Source: JALTBU01 sp964410645 (GTDB lineage: Bacteria > Campylobacterota > Campylobacteria > Campylobacterales > Nautiliaceae). Taken from it: a stretch of 31,515 bases of DNA. A model generated the notes under the pieces. It was not told the origin of the DNA. It did not search any database and saw only the letters and a program-made list of their open reading frames with translations. The stretch spans positions 1-31,515 of the forward strand of contig CAYPHV010000015.1 in NCBI GenBank assembly GCA_964410645.1. Reading direction: 5' to 3'. Position numbers and translations under genes: made by a program. This document shows, piece after piece, positions 15,730-23,187 of the stretch (within the stretch, counting starts at the first letter, position 1; the number at the start of each line of letters is the position of its first letter).

Positions 15730-16506
15730 TTATGAAATTAATTCTTTCATTTTTTTTACCGCTTCAAAAAGTCCTGTAAAAATTGCGTTTGCAATTATTG
15801 AATGTCCGATATTTAATTCTGTAATTTCTTTTATTTCTAATATTTTTTCTACATTTTGGTAATTTAAACCGTGTCCCGCCGCTACTTTAAGCTCTAAGTC
15901 AGTTCCAAGTTTAGCTGCGTCTTTTAACAAATTAAATTCGGTCCCGAGTTCTTTTTTTAATGTTTTTCTGTCTAATTTATCGAAAATTTTATTTTGAGTG
16001 TAGTTGATGTTGGAATACAGAGCTAAAAACAGATTTGAATATTTTCCGGTATGCAGTTCTATCATTTGTGCGTTAAATTCTTTTGCTTTTTTTATTTGAT
16101 TAAAATCGGGATCAATAAATAAAGATACTTCGATATCGTTGTTATGGAGTTTTTTAATGGCCTGTTTAACTCTTTTTTCATTATTAATTACATCAAGCCC
16201 CCCCTCTGTTGTAATTTCTTCTCTGTTTTCCGGAACAATGGTAGCTCTAAAAGGCTTTAAATCGCATATTATGTCAATTATTTTTTCATTGATAGAACAT
16301 TCCATATTTACGGGCAGAAAACTGCTTTCAATTATTCTTTTTGCATCAAAATCGTTAATATGCCTTCTATCTTCCCTTAAATGTGTTGTTACCTGATTTG
16401 CTCCGGCCTGTTTTAAAATTTCCAAAGCCATTAAAGGATCCGGTTCATTGATTTTACGGGCATTTCTAATGGTGGCTATATGATCGATATTTACTCCAAA
16501 TATCAT
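15730..16506 (-). CDS. pdxJ: Pyridoxine 5'-phosphate synthase
   Basis: This 258-aa TIM-barrel enzyme condenses 1-deoxyxylulose-5-phosphate with 3-amino-2-oxopropyl phosphate (PdxA product) to pyridoxine 5'-phosphate. Motifs: GVNIDHIATIRNAR at the N-terminus, THLREDRRHI, VNMECS, ELHTGKYS, AAGHGLNYQNV and NIGHSIIANAIF. RBS AAAAGGA precedes ATG. It stops one base from the thiF-like stop on the other strand, so the two transcripts converge without a spacer. It has a full consensus promoter (16528-16556). Confidence 0.97.
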   Translation of the reverse strand: MIFGVNIDHIATIRNARKINEPDPLMALEILKQAGANQVTTHLREDRRHINDFDAKRIIESSFLPVNMECSINEKIIDIICDLKPFRATIVPENREEITTEGGLDVINNEKRVKQAIKKLHNNDIEVSLFIDPDFNQIKKAKEFNAQMIELHTGKYSNLFLALYSNINYTQNKIFDKLDRKTLKKELGTEFNLLKDAAKLGTDLELKVAAGHGLNYQNVEKILEIKEITELNIGHSIIANAIFTGLFEAVKKMKELIS

Positions 16507-16527
16507 TATATTTTCCTTTTTTTACCG

Positions 16528-16556
16528 ATTATATTATAAAGATATTTTAATGTCAA
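16528..16556 (-). promoter_or_regulatory. Perfect consensus sigma-70 promoter of pdxJ
   Basis: On the minus strand, TTGACA (16556-16551), a 17-nt spacer, then TATAAT (16533-16528). A second TATAAT overlaps at 16538-16533. The transcript would start about 15 nt before the pdxJ ATG. A full -35 is unusual in this phylum. Confidence 0.75.
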
Positions 16557-16565
16557 TTTTATTTT

Positions 16566-16574
16566 TGTTATAAT
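16566..16574 (+). promoter_or_regulatory. Extended -10 promoter of rpiB
   Basis: TGTTATAAT: TATAAT at 16569-16574 with the TGn extension, 19 nt before the rpiB ATG. It lies back to back with the pdxJ promoter; the two -10 boxes are about 30 nt apart. Confidence 0.65.
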
Positions 16575-16593
16575 TTCTAAAAAAAGGTAACAG

Positions 16594-17025
16594 ATGAAAT
16601 ATTTTATAGGAACAGACCATGCCGGATTTGTTGTAAAAAAGTTTGTAATTGAATATCTTCAAAAAAAAGGTATTGAAGTGGAAGATTTAGGCTGTTATTC
16701 AAAAGAAAGCGTTGATTATCCGGATTTTGCGCATAAAGTTGCCGAAGCTGTTTTGAAAAATCCAGGTACTATGGGGATATTAATTTGCGGTAGCGGAATA
16801 GGTATGAGCGTGACAGCCAATAAGCACAAAGGTATAAGGGCGGCTTTATGTCATGACTGCTATACGGCTGAAATGGCAAGACGACATAATAATGCAAATA
16901 TATTATGCTTTGGAGCCAGAATTGTCGGCCTTGGCGTTATTGAATCAATTATTGACGCATGGCTTTCCCATGAATTTGAAGGCGGAAGACATCAAAGAAG
17001 GGTAGATAAAATTGATAATTTTTAA
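16594..17025 (+). CDS. rpiB: Ribose-5-phosphate isomerase B
   Basis: This 143-aa RpiB/LacAB-fold enzyme interconverts ribose-5-P and ribulose-5-P (pentose phosphate / Calvin-type rearrangements and nucleotide synthesis). Motifs: FIGTDHAGFVVKK at the N-terminus, VDYPDFAHKVAEAV, LICGSGIGMSVTANKHKGI with the catalytic Cys, and MARRHNNANILCFGARI. Full length. The start of the next gene lies inside its last codons (14-nt overlap). Confidence 0.96.
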   Translation: MKYFIGTDHAGFVVKKFVIEYLQKKGIEVEDLGCYSKESVDYPDFAHKVAEAVLKNPGTMGILICGSGIGMSVTANKHKGIRAALCHDCYTAEMARRHNNANILCFGARIVGLGVIESIIDAWLSHEFEGGRHQRRVDKIDNF

Positions 17026-17347
17026 TTGGATTTTTCTTACTCTTACTGTTGTAATTATTTTAATTTTACTTTTTAATATGTTTTATTATAAACATTTATA
17101 TGAAAAAACGCTAAATGAAAAAAATCAATTAAAAAGTGCTTTAGAAGATGCTGAAATTTTAATAAAAAAATATCAGATACAGCTTCAGCGTTCACTTGGG
17201 AATATGGAACTTCTGGATAATGAAACCACTAAAATAAAAAATGATTTAAAGGCGGTTAAAAATAGAAATTCCGGGCTTCGGGTGGAAAATGAAAAATTAA
17301 AAAGAAAGATAAGAGAACTTGAAAATAAGATAGAAGCTTTACTTTAA
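17012..17347 (+). CDS. Small single-pass membrane coiled-coil protein, unknown function
   Basis: This 111-aa protein has one N-terminal transmembrane helix (residues ~4-24, very Ile/Leu/Val rich) followed by a long charged coiled coil (~28-111), ending in heptad-like LRVENEKLKRKIRELENKIE. TTG 17012 is taken as start because AGAAGGG lies upstream and the helix begins at once; no ATG is available before the helix. It overlaps rpiB by 14 nt, so they are probably co-translated. The topology resembles FtsL/FtsB/DivIC-like or other short septal/envelope coiled-coil proteins, but I see no diagnostic motif. Its last 4 nt overlap the mog stop on the opposite strand. Confidence 0.7.
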   Translation: MIIFNWIFLTLTVVIILILLFNMFYYKHLYEKTLNEKNQLKSALEDAEILIKKYQIQLQRSLGNMELLDNETTKIKNDLKAVKNRNSGLRVENEKLKRKIRELENKIEALL

Positions 17348-17859
17348 TTTTTCTTTTTTGGTCTGAAAGCCGTTTTACTTTCTATGTATTCTCCTCCTAT
17401 TAAATCAATCGTATATGGAATTGCAGCCCATACGGCTTCAAGATTTTCTTTTATAGCTTTTGGATTTCCGGGTAAATTTAAAATAAAAGAGTTTTTTATA
17501 GTTCCGGCAGTTCCTCTTGCCAATATGGAAGTTGGAACATATTTAAGAGAATGCATTCTCATAAGCTCACCAAAACCGGGAAGTTCTTTTTCGATTACTT
17601 CTTTTGTGGCTTCGGGTGTTATATCTCTTTTGGCAGGTCCTGTGCCTCCTGTGGTAACAATTAAAGAACATTTTTGGTTAACCAGTTTTTTTAAGGATTT
17701 AACAATCTTATCATAATCGTCAGGAATTAACTGATAAATAATTTCATATTTGTTTTCGATATTTTCTTTTAAAAATTTTTCAATTTCTTTTCCGCTTTTG
17801 TCTTCATATATTCCGGCACTTGCCCTGTCACTCATTGTAAGTATACCAATTTTTAGCAT
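17344..17859 (-). CDS. mog: Molybdopterin adenylyltransferase (MogA/MoaB family)
   Basis: This 171-aa protein adenylates molybdopterin before Mo/W insertion. Signatures: KIGILTMSDRASAGIYEDKS, VTTGGTGPAKRDITPEAT (the MPT-binding motif) and NLPGNPKAIKENL. Length is right for stand-alone Mog rather than MoeA. The product serves molybdo/tungsto enzymes such as formate dehydrogenase and nitrate reductase, not encoded here. It lies downstream of the malic enzyme on the same strand but has its own promoter. Confidence 0.92.
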   Translation of the reverse strand: MLKIGILTMSDRASAGIYEDKSGKEIEKFLKENIENKYEIIYQLIPDDYDKIVKSLKKLVNQKCSLIVTTGGTGPAKRDITPEATKEVIEKELPGFGELMRMHSLKYVPTSILARGTAGTIKNSFILNLPGNPKAIKENLEAVWAAIPYTIDLIGGEYIESKTAFRPKKKN

Positions 17860-17877
17860 TTAAGCCCTTTTTGGAAA

Positions 17878-17886
17878 ATTATATCA
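17878..17886 (-). promoter_or_regulatory. Extended -10 promoter of mog
   Basis: TGATATAAT on the minus strand (17886-17878), 19 nt before the mog ATG. The gap to the malic enzyme stop is 52 nt and shows no stem-loop. Confidence 0.6.
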
Positions 17887-17911
17887 AATTGTAAGAGTAA
17901 AAAGAAGAAAA

Positions 17912-19222
17912 TTATTCTGCGTAATAATCAATTCCTTCTTTAACTTTAAGCATATTAATTAAATGGTTTTTATATTCTTTTATCCATTTGTCAATATTGT
18001 CAACTTTAATTCTTGCGACACCGCTTTCAAGCGCGGCTTTTGCAACCGCTACAGATTCGTCTACAAAAACTCTTCTGTCAAATGCTTTTGGAAGAATATA
18101 TTCTTTTCCGAATTCAAGATGCTCTCCTGCATATGCGTCTTTTACATATTGTGGTACTTTCTTTTTGGCTAAACTTGCAAGCGCATGGCAGGCTGCTATT
18201 TTCATTTCCATATTTACAGCTTTTGCGTGGGTATCAAGCGCACCTCTAAAGATGAAAGGAAATCCCAAAACATTGTTTATTTGATTCGGATAGTCGCTTC
18301 TGCCGGTTCCTATAATTAAATCATCCCTTACTTCTAAAGCAAGTTCCGGTTTGATTTCCGGATCCGGATTTGCCATAACAAAAAGCATTGCGTTTGGAGC
18401 CAGTGTTTTAACCATATCCTGTGTAATACAGTTTGCCGCAGAGTTTCCCACTACTGCGTCGGCTCCTTTCAGGGCATCCGCAAGAGTTGTTATGTTTTGA
18501 TCAACGGCCCAAGGTTGTTTGTATCTGTTTAGATCTTTCCTTTTTGTTGTAATTGCACCTTTGGAATCTACTAAAGTTATATGTTTAACACCGAGTGAGG
18601 CGTACATTTCAGCTGCTGCGAGTCCCGCCGCTCCGGCTCCGACAATTACAACTTTTAATTCTTCAAGTTTTTTGCCTGTAAGTTCGGCGCCGTTAATTAT
18701 GGCGGCACCTGAAATAATTGCAGTTCCGTGCTGGTCATCATGGAAAATAGGAATATTACATTTTTCCTGGGATAATTTTTCTATATCAAAACATTTTGGA
18801 GCTTTGATGTCTTCAAGATTAATTCCTCCGAATGTAGGAGAAATAGCTTTTACAACATTTACTATTTCGTCAATTTCATGAACATTGAGTTCAATATCAA
18901 ACGCATCAATAAAAGCAAATTTTTTAAATAGAACCGATTTTCCTTCCATTACGGGTTTTCCGGCGACAGGTTTTAGTGTTCCAAGTCCTAAAACCGCGGT
19001 ACAGTCGGATACAACAGCTACAAGATTTGCTTTGTTGGTATATTTATAAGCCAAATTTTCATCTTTATCGATATCAAGACAGGGAATGGCAACTCCAGGT
19101 GTATAGGCAATTGATAAATCCCTTGAATTTTTTACAGGTTTGGTAATTTCAATGGCGATTTTGCCAGGGGCAGGTTTCGCATGATATTCGAGCACTTCTT
19201 CTGTGAATGTTGGTTTAGCCAT
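17912..19222 (-). CDS. NAD(P)-dependent malic enzyme (short form)
   Basis: This 436-aa protein decarboxylates malate to pyruvate (or carboxylates in reverse), connecting the C4 and C3 pools. The N-terminal domain has LSIAYTPGVAIPCLDI, LVAVVSDCTAVLGLG and PVMEGKSVLFKKFA; the metal site lies near FDIELNVHEIDEIV and IFHDDQHGTA; the NAD(P) site is VVIVGAGAAGLAAAEMY (residues ~190-206). It lacks the C-terminal phosphotransacetylase-like domain of ~760-aa MaeB, so it is the short archaeal/bacterial type. Cofactor preference cannot be read with certainty. First gene before mog; likely promoter at 19243-19248. Confidence 0.94.
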   Translation of the reverse strand: MAKPTFTEEVLEYHAKPAPGKIAIEITKPVKNSRDLSIAYTPGVAIPCLDIDKDENLAYKYTNKANLVAVVSDCTAVLGLGTLKPVAGKPVMEGKSVLFKKFAFIDAFDIELNVHEIDEIVNVVKAISPTFGGINLEDIKAPKCFDIEKLSQEKCNIPIFHDDQHGTAIISGAAIINGAELTGKKLEELKVVIVGAGAAGLAAAEMYASLGVKHITLVDSKGAITTKRKDLNRYKQPWAVDQNITTLADALKGADAVVGNSAANCITQDMVKTLAPNAMLFVMANPDPEIKPELALEVRDDLIIGTGRSDYPNQINNVLGFPFIFRGALDTHAKAVNMEMKIAACHALASLAKKKVPQYVKDAYAGEHLEFGKEYILPKAFDRRVFVDESVAVAKAALESGVARIKVDNIDKWIKEYKNHLINMLKVKEGIDYYAE

Positions 19223-19242
19223 TTAGATTCCTTTTTTCTTTT

Positions 19243-19267
19243 ATTATATTTAAAAGTTACATAACTT
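19243..19267 (-). promoter_or_regulatory. Malic enzyme promoter with adjacent dyad
   Basis: TATAAT on the minus strand (19248-19243), 20 nt before the ATG. The 14-nt dyad AAGTTA-CA-TAACTT (19254-19267) lies 6-19 nt upstream of the -10, over the -35 zone, where a repressor could act. A further TTACAAAAAGTAA dyad is at 19300-19312. Confidence 0.45.
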
Positions 19268-19323
19268 TACATAAAAAGAAGCTGTATTTTTATTAAGTGT
19301 TACAAAAAGTAAATATTAAAATA

Positions 19324-19332
19324 TGTTAAAAT
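19324..19332 (+). promoter_or_regulatory. Putative extended -10 of the tatD-mltD-rlpA operon
   Basis: TGTTAAAAT, 23 nt upstream of the GTG at 19356. It overlaps the ATG at 19323, which argues against that ATG as the tatD start. Confidence 0.45.
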
Positions 19333-19355
19333 TACTAAAAAATAAAAGGTTCAAT

Positions 19356-20102
19356 GTGATAATAGATACTCATACACATTTAGACAGTGAACAGTTTCCA
19401 GATGTAGGGGAAGTAATAAAAAGGGCGCTCGAAAAAGGGGTTGAAAAATTTATTATTCCTGCGGCTGAGCCTAAAGATTTGCCAAAGGCGGTTGAACTTG
19501 CCCAAAAATATGACTTTATATATTTTGCTGTGGGAGTTCATCCTGCGGATATAGATAAATATAATGATGAATTGTTAACTCGTTATATCAATCATCCCAA
19601 ATGTGTGGCTGTAGGTGAAATAGGACTTGATTATTACTTGGTTAAAGATGATGAAAAAAGAGAAAAACAGCGTCTCTTTTTTCAAAGACAAATAGATATT
19701 GCCAAAAAATATAATAAACCGGTTATTTTGCATGTAAGAGATGCAACAAAAGACAGTTATGATATAATTAAAAGAAATTTTGATATTACAGGTGTGTTTC
19801 ATTGCTTTAACGCTGCAGAACAGCTTTTGGAATTTAGTGACAGGTTTTATTATGGAATAGGAGGGGTAATAACATTTAAAAATGCAAAAAAACTTGTTAA
19901 TATTTTTCCAAAAATTCCAAAAGAAAGGGTTATTATCGAAACAGATTCGCCTTATCTTACACCTCATCCGTTTAGAGGTAAAAGAAATGAACCTATGTAT
20001 ACCGTTTATGTAAGAGATAAAATTGCTAAGCTTTGGGGAGTTGAAAAAAAAGAAGTTGAAGAAATTACAACAAAAAATGCAAAAAGGCTTTTTAGGATAT
20101 GA
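19356..20102 (+). CDS. tatD: TatD-family metal-dependent DNase/hydrolase
   Basis: With the GTG start at 19356 the protein is 248 aa and begins MIIDTHTHLDS, the metal-binding HxH start of TatD. The upstream ATG at 19323 would add 11 basic residues and lies in the promoter; AAAAGG is 6 nt before GTG. Other motifs: GVHPADI, AVGEIGLDYY (metal Glu), PVILHVRDA (His), FHCFN (His) and IIETDSPYLTPHPFRGKRNEP (metal Asp). The family cuts DNA 3'-5' and acts on oxidative damage; substrate here is inferred. The TGA overlaps the mltD ATG (ATGA). Confidence 0.92.
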   Translation: MIIDTHTHLDSEQFPDVGEVIKRALEKGVEKFIIPAAEPKDLPKAVELAQKYDFIYFAVGVHPADIDKYNDELLTRYINHPKCVAVGEIGLDYYLVKDDEKREKQRLFFQRQIDIAKKYNKPVILHVRDATKDSYDIIKRNFDITGVFHCFNAAEQLLEFSDRFYYGIGGVITFKNAKKLVNIFPKIPKERVIIETDSPYLTPHPFRGKRNEPMYTVYVRDKIAKLWGVEKKEVEEITTKNAKRLFRI

Positions 20103-21436
20103 AGAGATTTTTATTATTAATTTTATTTTCTTTACAATTGTTTGCGGATATACAAAATGATAATTTAAATGTATTAAGAACTTTAAACATTAAAGAGAGT
20201 TTTATAAATAATTATTTGTTAAAAAAATCATATAGATTTTATTATAGGCACAAAAACAGATATTTTATAAATTCATTGGATAACGGAACAAATGTGTATC
20301 CGCTTATTAAGTTTGTAATAGAAAAGCATCATCTGCCAAAAGAACTGGTGGCAGTTGTAATGGCTGAAAGTTTAATGAATGTTGATGCCAGATCTACAAA
20401 AAATGCGATAGGTCTTTGGCAGTTTATTCCCTCTACGGCAAAAATATATGGATTGAAAATAGATGATTATACGGATGAAAGAAAAGACCCTTATAAATCG
20501 ACGAAGGCGGCTGTAGAATATTTGACTTCTCTTAATCGGTTTTTTGGAAAATGGTATTTGGCTATAATGTCTTATAATGCAGGAAAGGCCAGGGTAATAG
20601 AGGGTGTTGTGAGGGCAAAACTGGATAAATTATGCAAAAAACTTGGAAAAAATTGCAAAAAAAATAAAACTGTCAAAAAATATAGAAAAATTGTATATGA
20701 ATATCAACATTATGGAAGAAAAAAATTTCCTTCTTTATACAGAGTATATAGAAGACTTTTAAATGTGCAAATTACACTCAATGATTTGATGAAATATCAA
20801 AAAGGTTTAAAAAGACAATATTTGCCAAAAGAAACCAGAAGATATATTTTAAAAATTCTTTCTATAAGTTTTTTATTTAATAATCAAAAATTAATGCGCT
20901 TTTCAGAAAAACAGTTATTAAAAGATGTAAAAAAATCAGTATATATGAGTGTAAAAGTACCGCCTGGAACGTCTTTATATTATGTTGCAAAAATATTGGG
21001 TGAAAATTACAGAAATTTAAGAGAGCATAATATGCATTTAAGATATTCTTTTACACCTCCATATAATTATTATATATATATTCCGTCAAATGAATCTACT
21101 TTGTTTTATGTCAGATTTAAACCTAAAAACAGAAAATATGTATATATTTATAGAGTAAAAAAAGGTGATTTTTTAAGTAAAATTGCAAGAAGATTCGATA
21201 TAAGCATAAAAATAATTTTGGCTTATAATAAAATAGATAAATTTTTGCATATTGGGCAAAAAATATTTATTCCTATGAGTACGAAATTTATTAATTATAA
21301 GGTAAAAAAGGGTGATTCTTTAAGTGTAATAGCAAGAAAATTTGGAATTAATTATAAAAAAATTGTTCAGATTAATGAATTAAATTCTAATATACTTAGA
21401 ATAGGGGAAATACTTAAAATACCTCAAAGGTTTTAA
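20099..21436 (+). CDS. mltD: Membrane-bound lytic murein transglycosylase D with LysM repeats
   Basis: This 445-aa protein has a signal peptide (MKRFLLLILFSLQLFA), a goose-type SLT domain (~65-200) with catalytic Glu90 in VAVVMAESLMNVDA, GLWQFIPSTAKIYGL and MSYNAGKARV. One degenerate LysM-like segment (~283-335) and two clear LysM domains follow (YRVKKGDFLSKIARRFDI and YKVKKGDSLSVIARKFGI). It cuts peptidoglycan to 1,6-anhydro-muropeptides in the periplasm. It starts in the tatD stop, and rlpA begins directly at the next base after its stop. No lipobox is seen, unlike E. coli MltD. Confidence 0.93.
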   Translation: MKRFLLLILFSLQLFADIQNDNLNVLRTLNIKESFINNYLLKKSYRFYYRHKNRYFINSLDNGTNVYPLIKFVIEKHHLPKELVAVVMAESLMNVDARSTKNAIGLWQFIPSTAKIYGLKIDDYTDERKDPYKSTKAAVEYLTSLNRFFGKWYLAIMSYNAGKARVIEGVVRAKLDKLCKKLGKNCKKNKTVKKYRKIVYEYQHYGRKKFPSLYRVYRRLLNVQITLNDLMKYQKGLKRQYLPKETRRYILKILSISFLFNNQKLMRFSEKQLLKDVKKSVYMSVKVPPGTSLYYVAKILGENYRNLREHNMHLRYSFTPPYNYYIYIPSNESTLFYVRFKPKNRKYVYIYRVKKGDFLSKIARRFDISIKIILAYNKIDKFLHIGQKIFIPMSTKFINYKVKKGDSLSVIARKFGINYKKIVQINELNSNILRIGEILKIPQRF

Positions 21437-22123
21437 ATGAAAAAAAAATATTTTTTTCTTTTTATTGCTTTTTTACTTGCCGGGTGTGCCCAAAGATATG
21501 AAACATATAAAAGTTATGTTCTGCCAGGCAGTATAAAAACTCCCACAAAGAAGCCTTATGCAGTTGATGGAAATATCTATTATCCTATGAATAAAGTGCC
21601 CATAGGCTATACACAAAAGGGAATTGCAAGCTGGTACGGACCTAATTTCCACGGGCAGTATACAAGTGACGGTGAGATATATAATATGTATGCATTTACT
21701 GCGGCGCATAAAACACTTCCTATGAATACAATTGTAAAAGTTACTAATCTAAGAAGTGGAAAAAGCGTTATAGTAAGGATAAACGACAGAGGGCCTTTTG
21801 TCAGGGGAAGAATAATAGATTTGAGTTATGCGGCGGCAAAAAAAATAGGTTTGGATATAACAGGGACTGCTCCGGTTGAGCTTAAAGTGATTAAATTTAA
21901 AGGTAAAAACTATGTTAGCGGATATATGATTCAAATCGGAGCGTTTATTAATCCTTCGGGTGCTAAGATTACGGCAAATAAATATAAAAATTTTGGTTAT
22001 AATACCAAGATTATAAAGATAAATCAGTTTTACAAAGTATTTATTACAGGGTTTAAATCGTATAATGAAGCAAAAAGGTTTAAGTTAGCTAATAATATAA
22101 ATGGATTTATAATAGGAGAATAA
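21437..22123 (+). CDS. rlpA: RlpA septal-ring lytic transglycosylase lipoprotein
   Basis: This 228-aa lipoprotein has lipobox LAGC (Cys17), a double-psi beta-barrel (~55-150) with GIASWYGPNFHGQYTSDGE, AAHKTLPMNT, VRINDRGPFVRGRIIDLS, and a C-terminal SPOR domain (~155-228, MIQIGAFINPSGAKITANKY) that binds denuded glycan at division sites. RlpA acts on naked glycan strands during daughter-cell separation. mltD and rlpA side by side are conserved in this phylum. ATG is the base right after the mltD stop. Complete. Confidence 0.94.
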   Translation: MKKKYFFLFIAFLLAGCAQRYETYKSYVLPGSIKTPTKKPYAVDGNIYYPMNKVPIGYTQKGIASWYGPNFHGQYTSDGEIYNMYAFTAAHKTLPMNTIVKVTNLRSGKSVIVRINDRGPFVRGRIIDLSYAAAKKIGLDITGTAPVELKVIKFKGKNYVSGYMIQIGAFINPSGAKITANKYKNFGYNTKIIKINQFYKVFITGFKSYNEAKRFKLANNINGFIIGE

Positions 22124-22693
22124 ATGACTGAAATTAAAAGAGAAACAAAAGAAACATCAATAAAAATAATTGTAGATATAAGTGGAAAAGGAAAAACAAA
22201 AATATCCACAGGCATAGGGTTTTTTGATCATATGCTGGAAGCTTTATCAAAGCACAGTGGAATTTCTATGGAAATTTACTGTAAAGGGGATACTTTTGTA
22301 GATTATCATCACAGTGTTGAGGATGTCGGGATAGTTTTGGGAAACGCTTTAAACAAAGAAGTGTTTCCGATTAGTAATATAGAAAGATTTTCAAATGCTG
22401 TGGCTGTTTTGGATGAGGCGGCGGTGGAAGTCGATTTGGATATAAGCGGAAGGCCTTATCTTGTTTATACCCTGCCAAAAGAAGGTTCAATAAGAGATTT
22501 TGATTTGGAATTGGTGGAAGAGTTTTTTAAATCTCTTGTTTTTAATTTTAAGGTATCAGCGCACATTATATATAAAAGAGGGGAGAATAAGCATCATATT
22601 GTTGAAAGCGCTTTTAAGTCATTTGCCGTTTCTTTAAGAAGAGCGCTTGCCTATCAAAATATCGGAATTCCATCGACAAAAGGTTTGTTATGA
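22124..22693 (+). CDS. hisB: Imidazoleglycerol-phosphate dehydratase
   Basis: This 189-aa enzyme is step 6 of histidine synthesis (IGP to imidazole acetol-phosphate), with a Mn-binding site formed by the repeated His motifs: GIGFFDHMLEALSKHSG, DYHHSVEDVGIVLG, DLELVEEFFKSL and ENKHHIVESAFKSFA. It is the single-domain form without the N-terminal HAD phosphatase of E. coli HisB. RBS GGAGAA lies in the rlpA end. No other his gene is here; it is inserted into an envelope operon. The TGA overlaps the kdsC ATG. Confidence 0.97.
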   Translation: MTEIKRETKETSIKIIVDISGKGKTKISTGIGFFDHMLEALSKHSGISMEIYCKGDTFVDYHHSVEDVGIVLGNALNKEVFPISNIERFSNAVAVLDEAAVEVDLDISGRPYLVYTLPKEGSIRDFDLELVEEFFKSLVFNFKVSAHIIYKRGENKHHIVESAFKSFAVSLRRALAYQNIGIPSTKGLL

Positions 22694-23187
22694 CAAAACT
22701 TATTGTTATTGACGTGGACGGAACTTTAACGGATGGAAAAATATTTTATACCAATAACGGCGATGAAATAAAAGATTTTAATATAAAAGACGGTTTAATG
22801 GTTGCTTCCTGGAATAAATTGGGTAAAAAAAGTGCCATTATTACAGGGCGAATTTCCAAAATTGTAGACAGAAGAGCAAAAGAGCTTGGAATAACGTATG
22901 TGATTCAGGGAGAAAGAAACAAACAGAGATCTTTAAAAAATATTATTGAAAAAGAAAAAATTGATTATTCCAATGTTGCAATAATAGGTGATGATATGAA
23001 TGATTTGTCTATGATGCGTATGGTGAATAAAACATTTGCACCGTCCGATGCCAATCCTTATATTTATGATTTTGTCAGTAATCCCTTAACCAAAAAGGGA
23101 GGAGAAGGTGCGGTTGCGGAAATGGTGGAAATAATTTTAAAAGAAGAAAATTTATATAATGAGTTTTTGAATTTATGGGGAAAATAG
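22690..23187 (+). CDS. kdsC: 3-deoxy-D-manno-octulosonate 8-phosphate phosphatase (KdsC, HAD)
   Basis: This 165-aa HAD-IIIA phosphatase has VIDVDGTLTDGKIFY (nucleophile and acid Asp), NIKDGLMVASWNKLGKK, IITGR and IGDDMNDLSMM. It hydrolyses Kdo-8-P to Kdo in the LPS precursor pathway. Position just before lptC-lptA and length support KdsC. ATGA overlap with hisB; it overlaps lptC by 13 nt. It lies next to hisB, whose phosphatase partner is absent here, so histidinol-phosphate as substrate is a remote alternative. Confidence 0.88.
   Translation: MTKLIVIDVDGTLTDGKIFYTNNGDEIKDFNIKDGLMVASWNKLGKKSAIITGRISKIVDRRAKELGITYVIQGERNKQRSLKNIIEKEKIDYSNVAIIGDDMNDLSMMRMVNKTFAPSDANPYIYDFVSNPLTKKGGEGAVAEMVEIILKEENLYNEFLNLWGK

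Noticed and set aside
17963..18881. Several long open frames antisense to the malic enzyme
   Set aside because: No coding signature or RBS; they are shadows of a well-conserved enzyme on the other strand.
19323..19355. Longer tatD start at ATG 19323
   Set aside because: The ATG overlaps a likely -10 and has no RBS; GTG 19356 with AAAAGG puts the HTH metal motif at the usual place.
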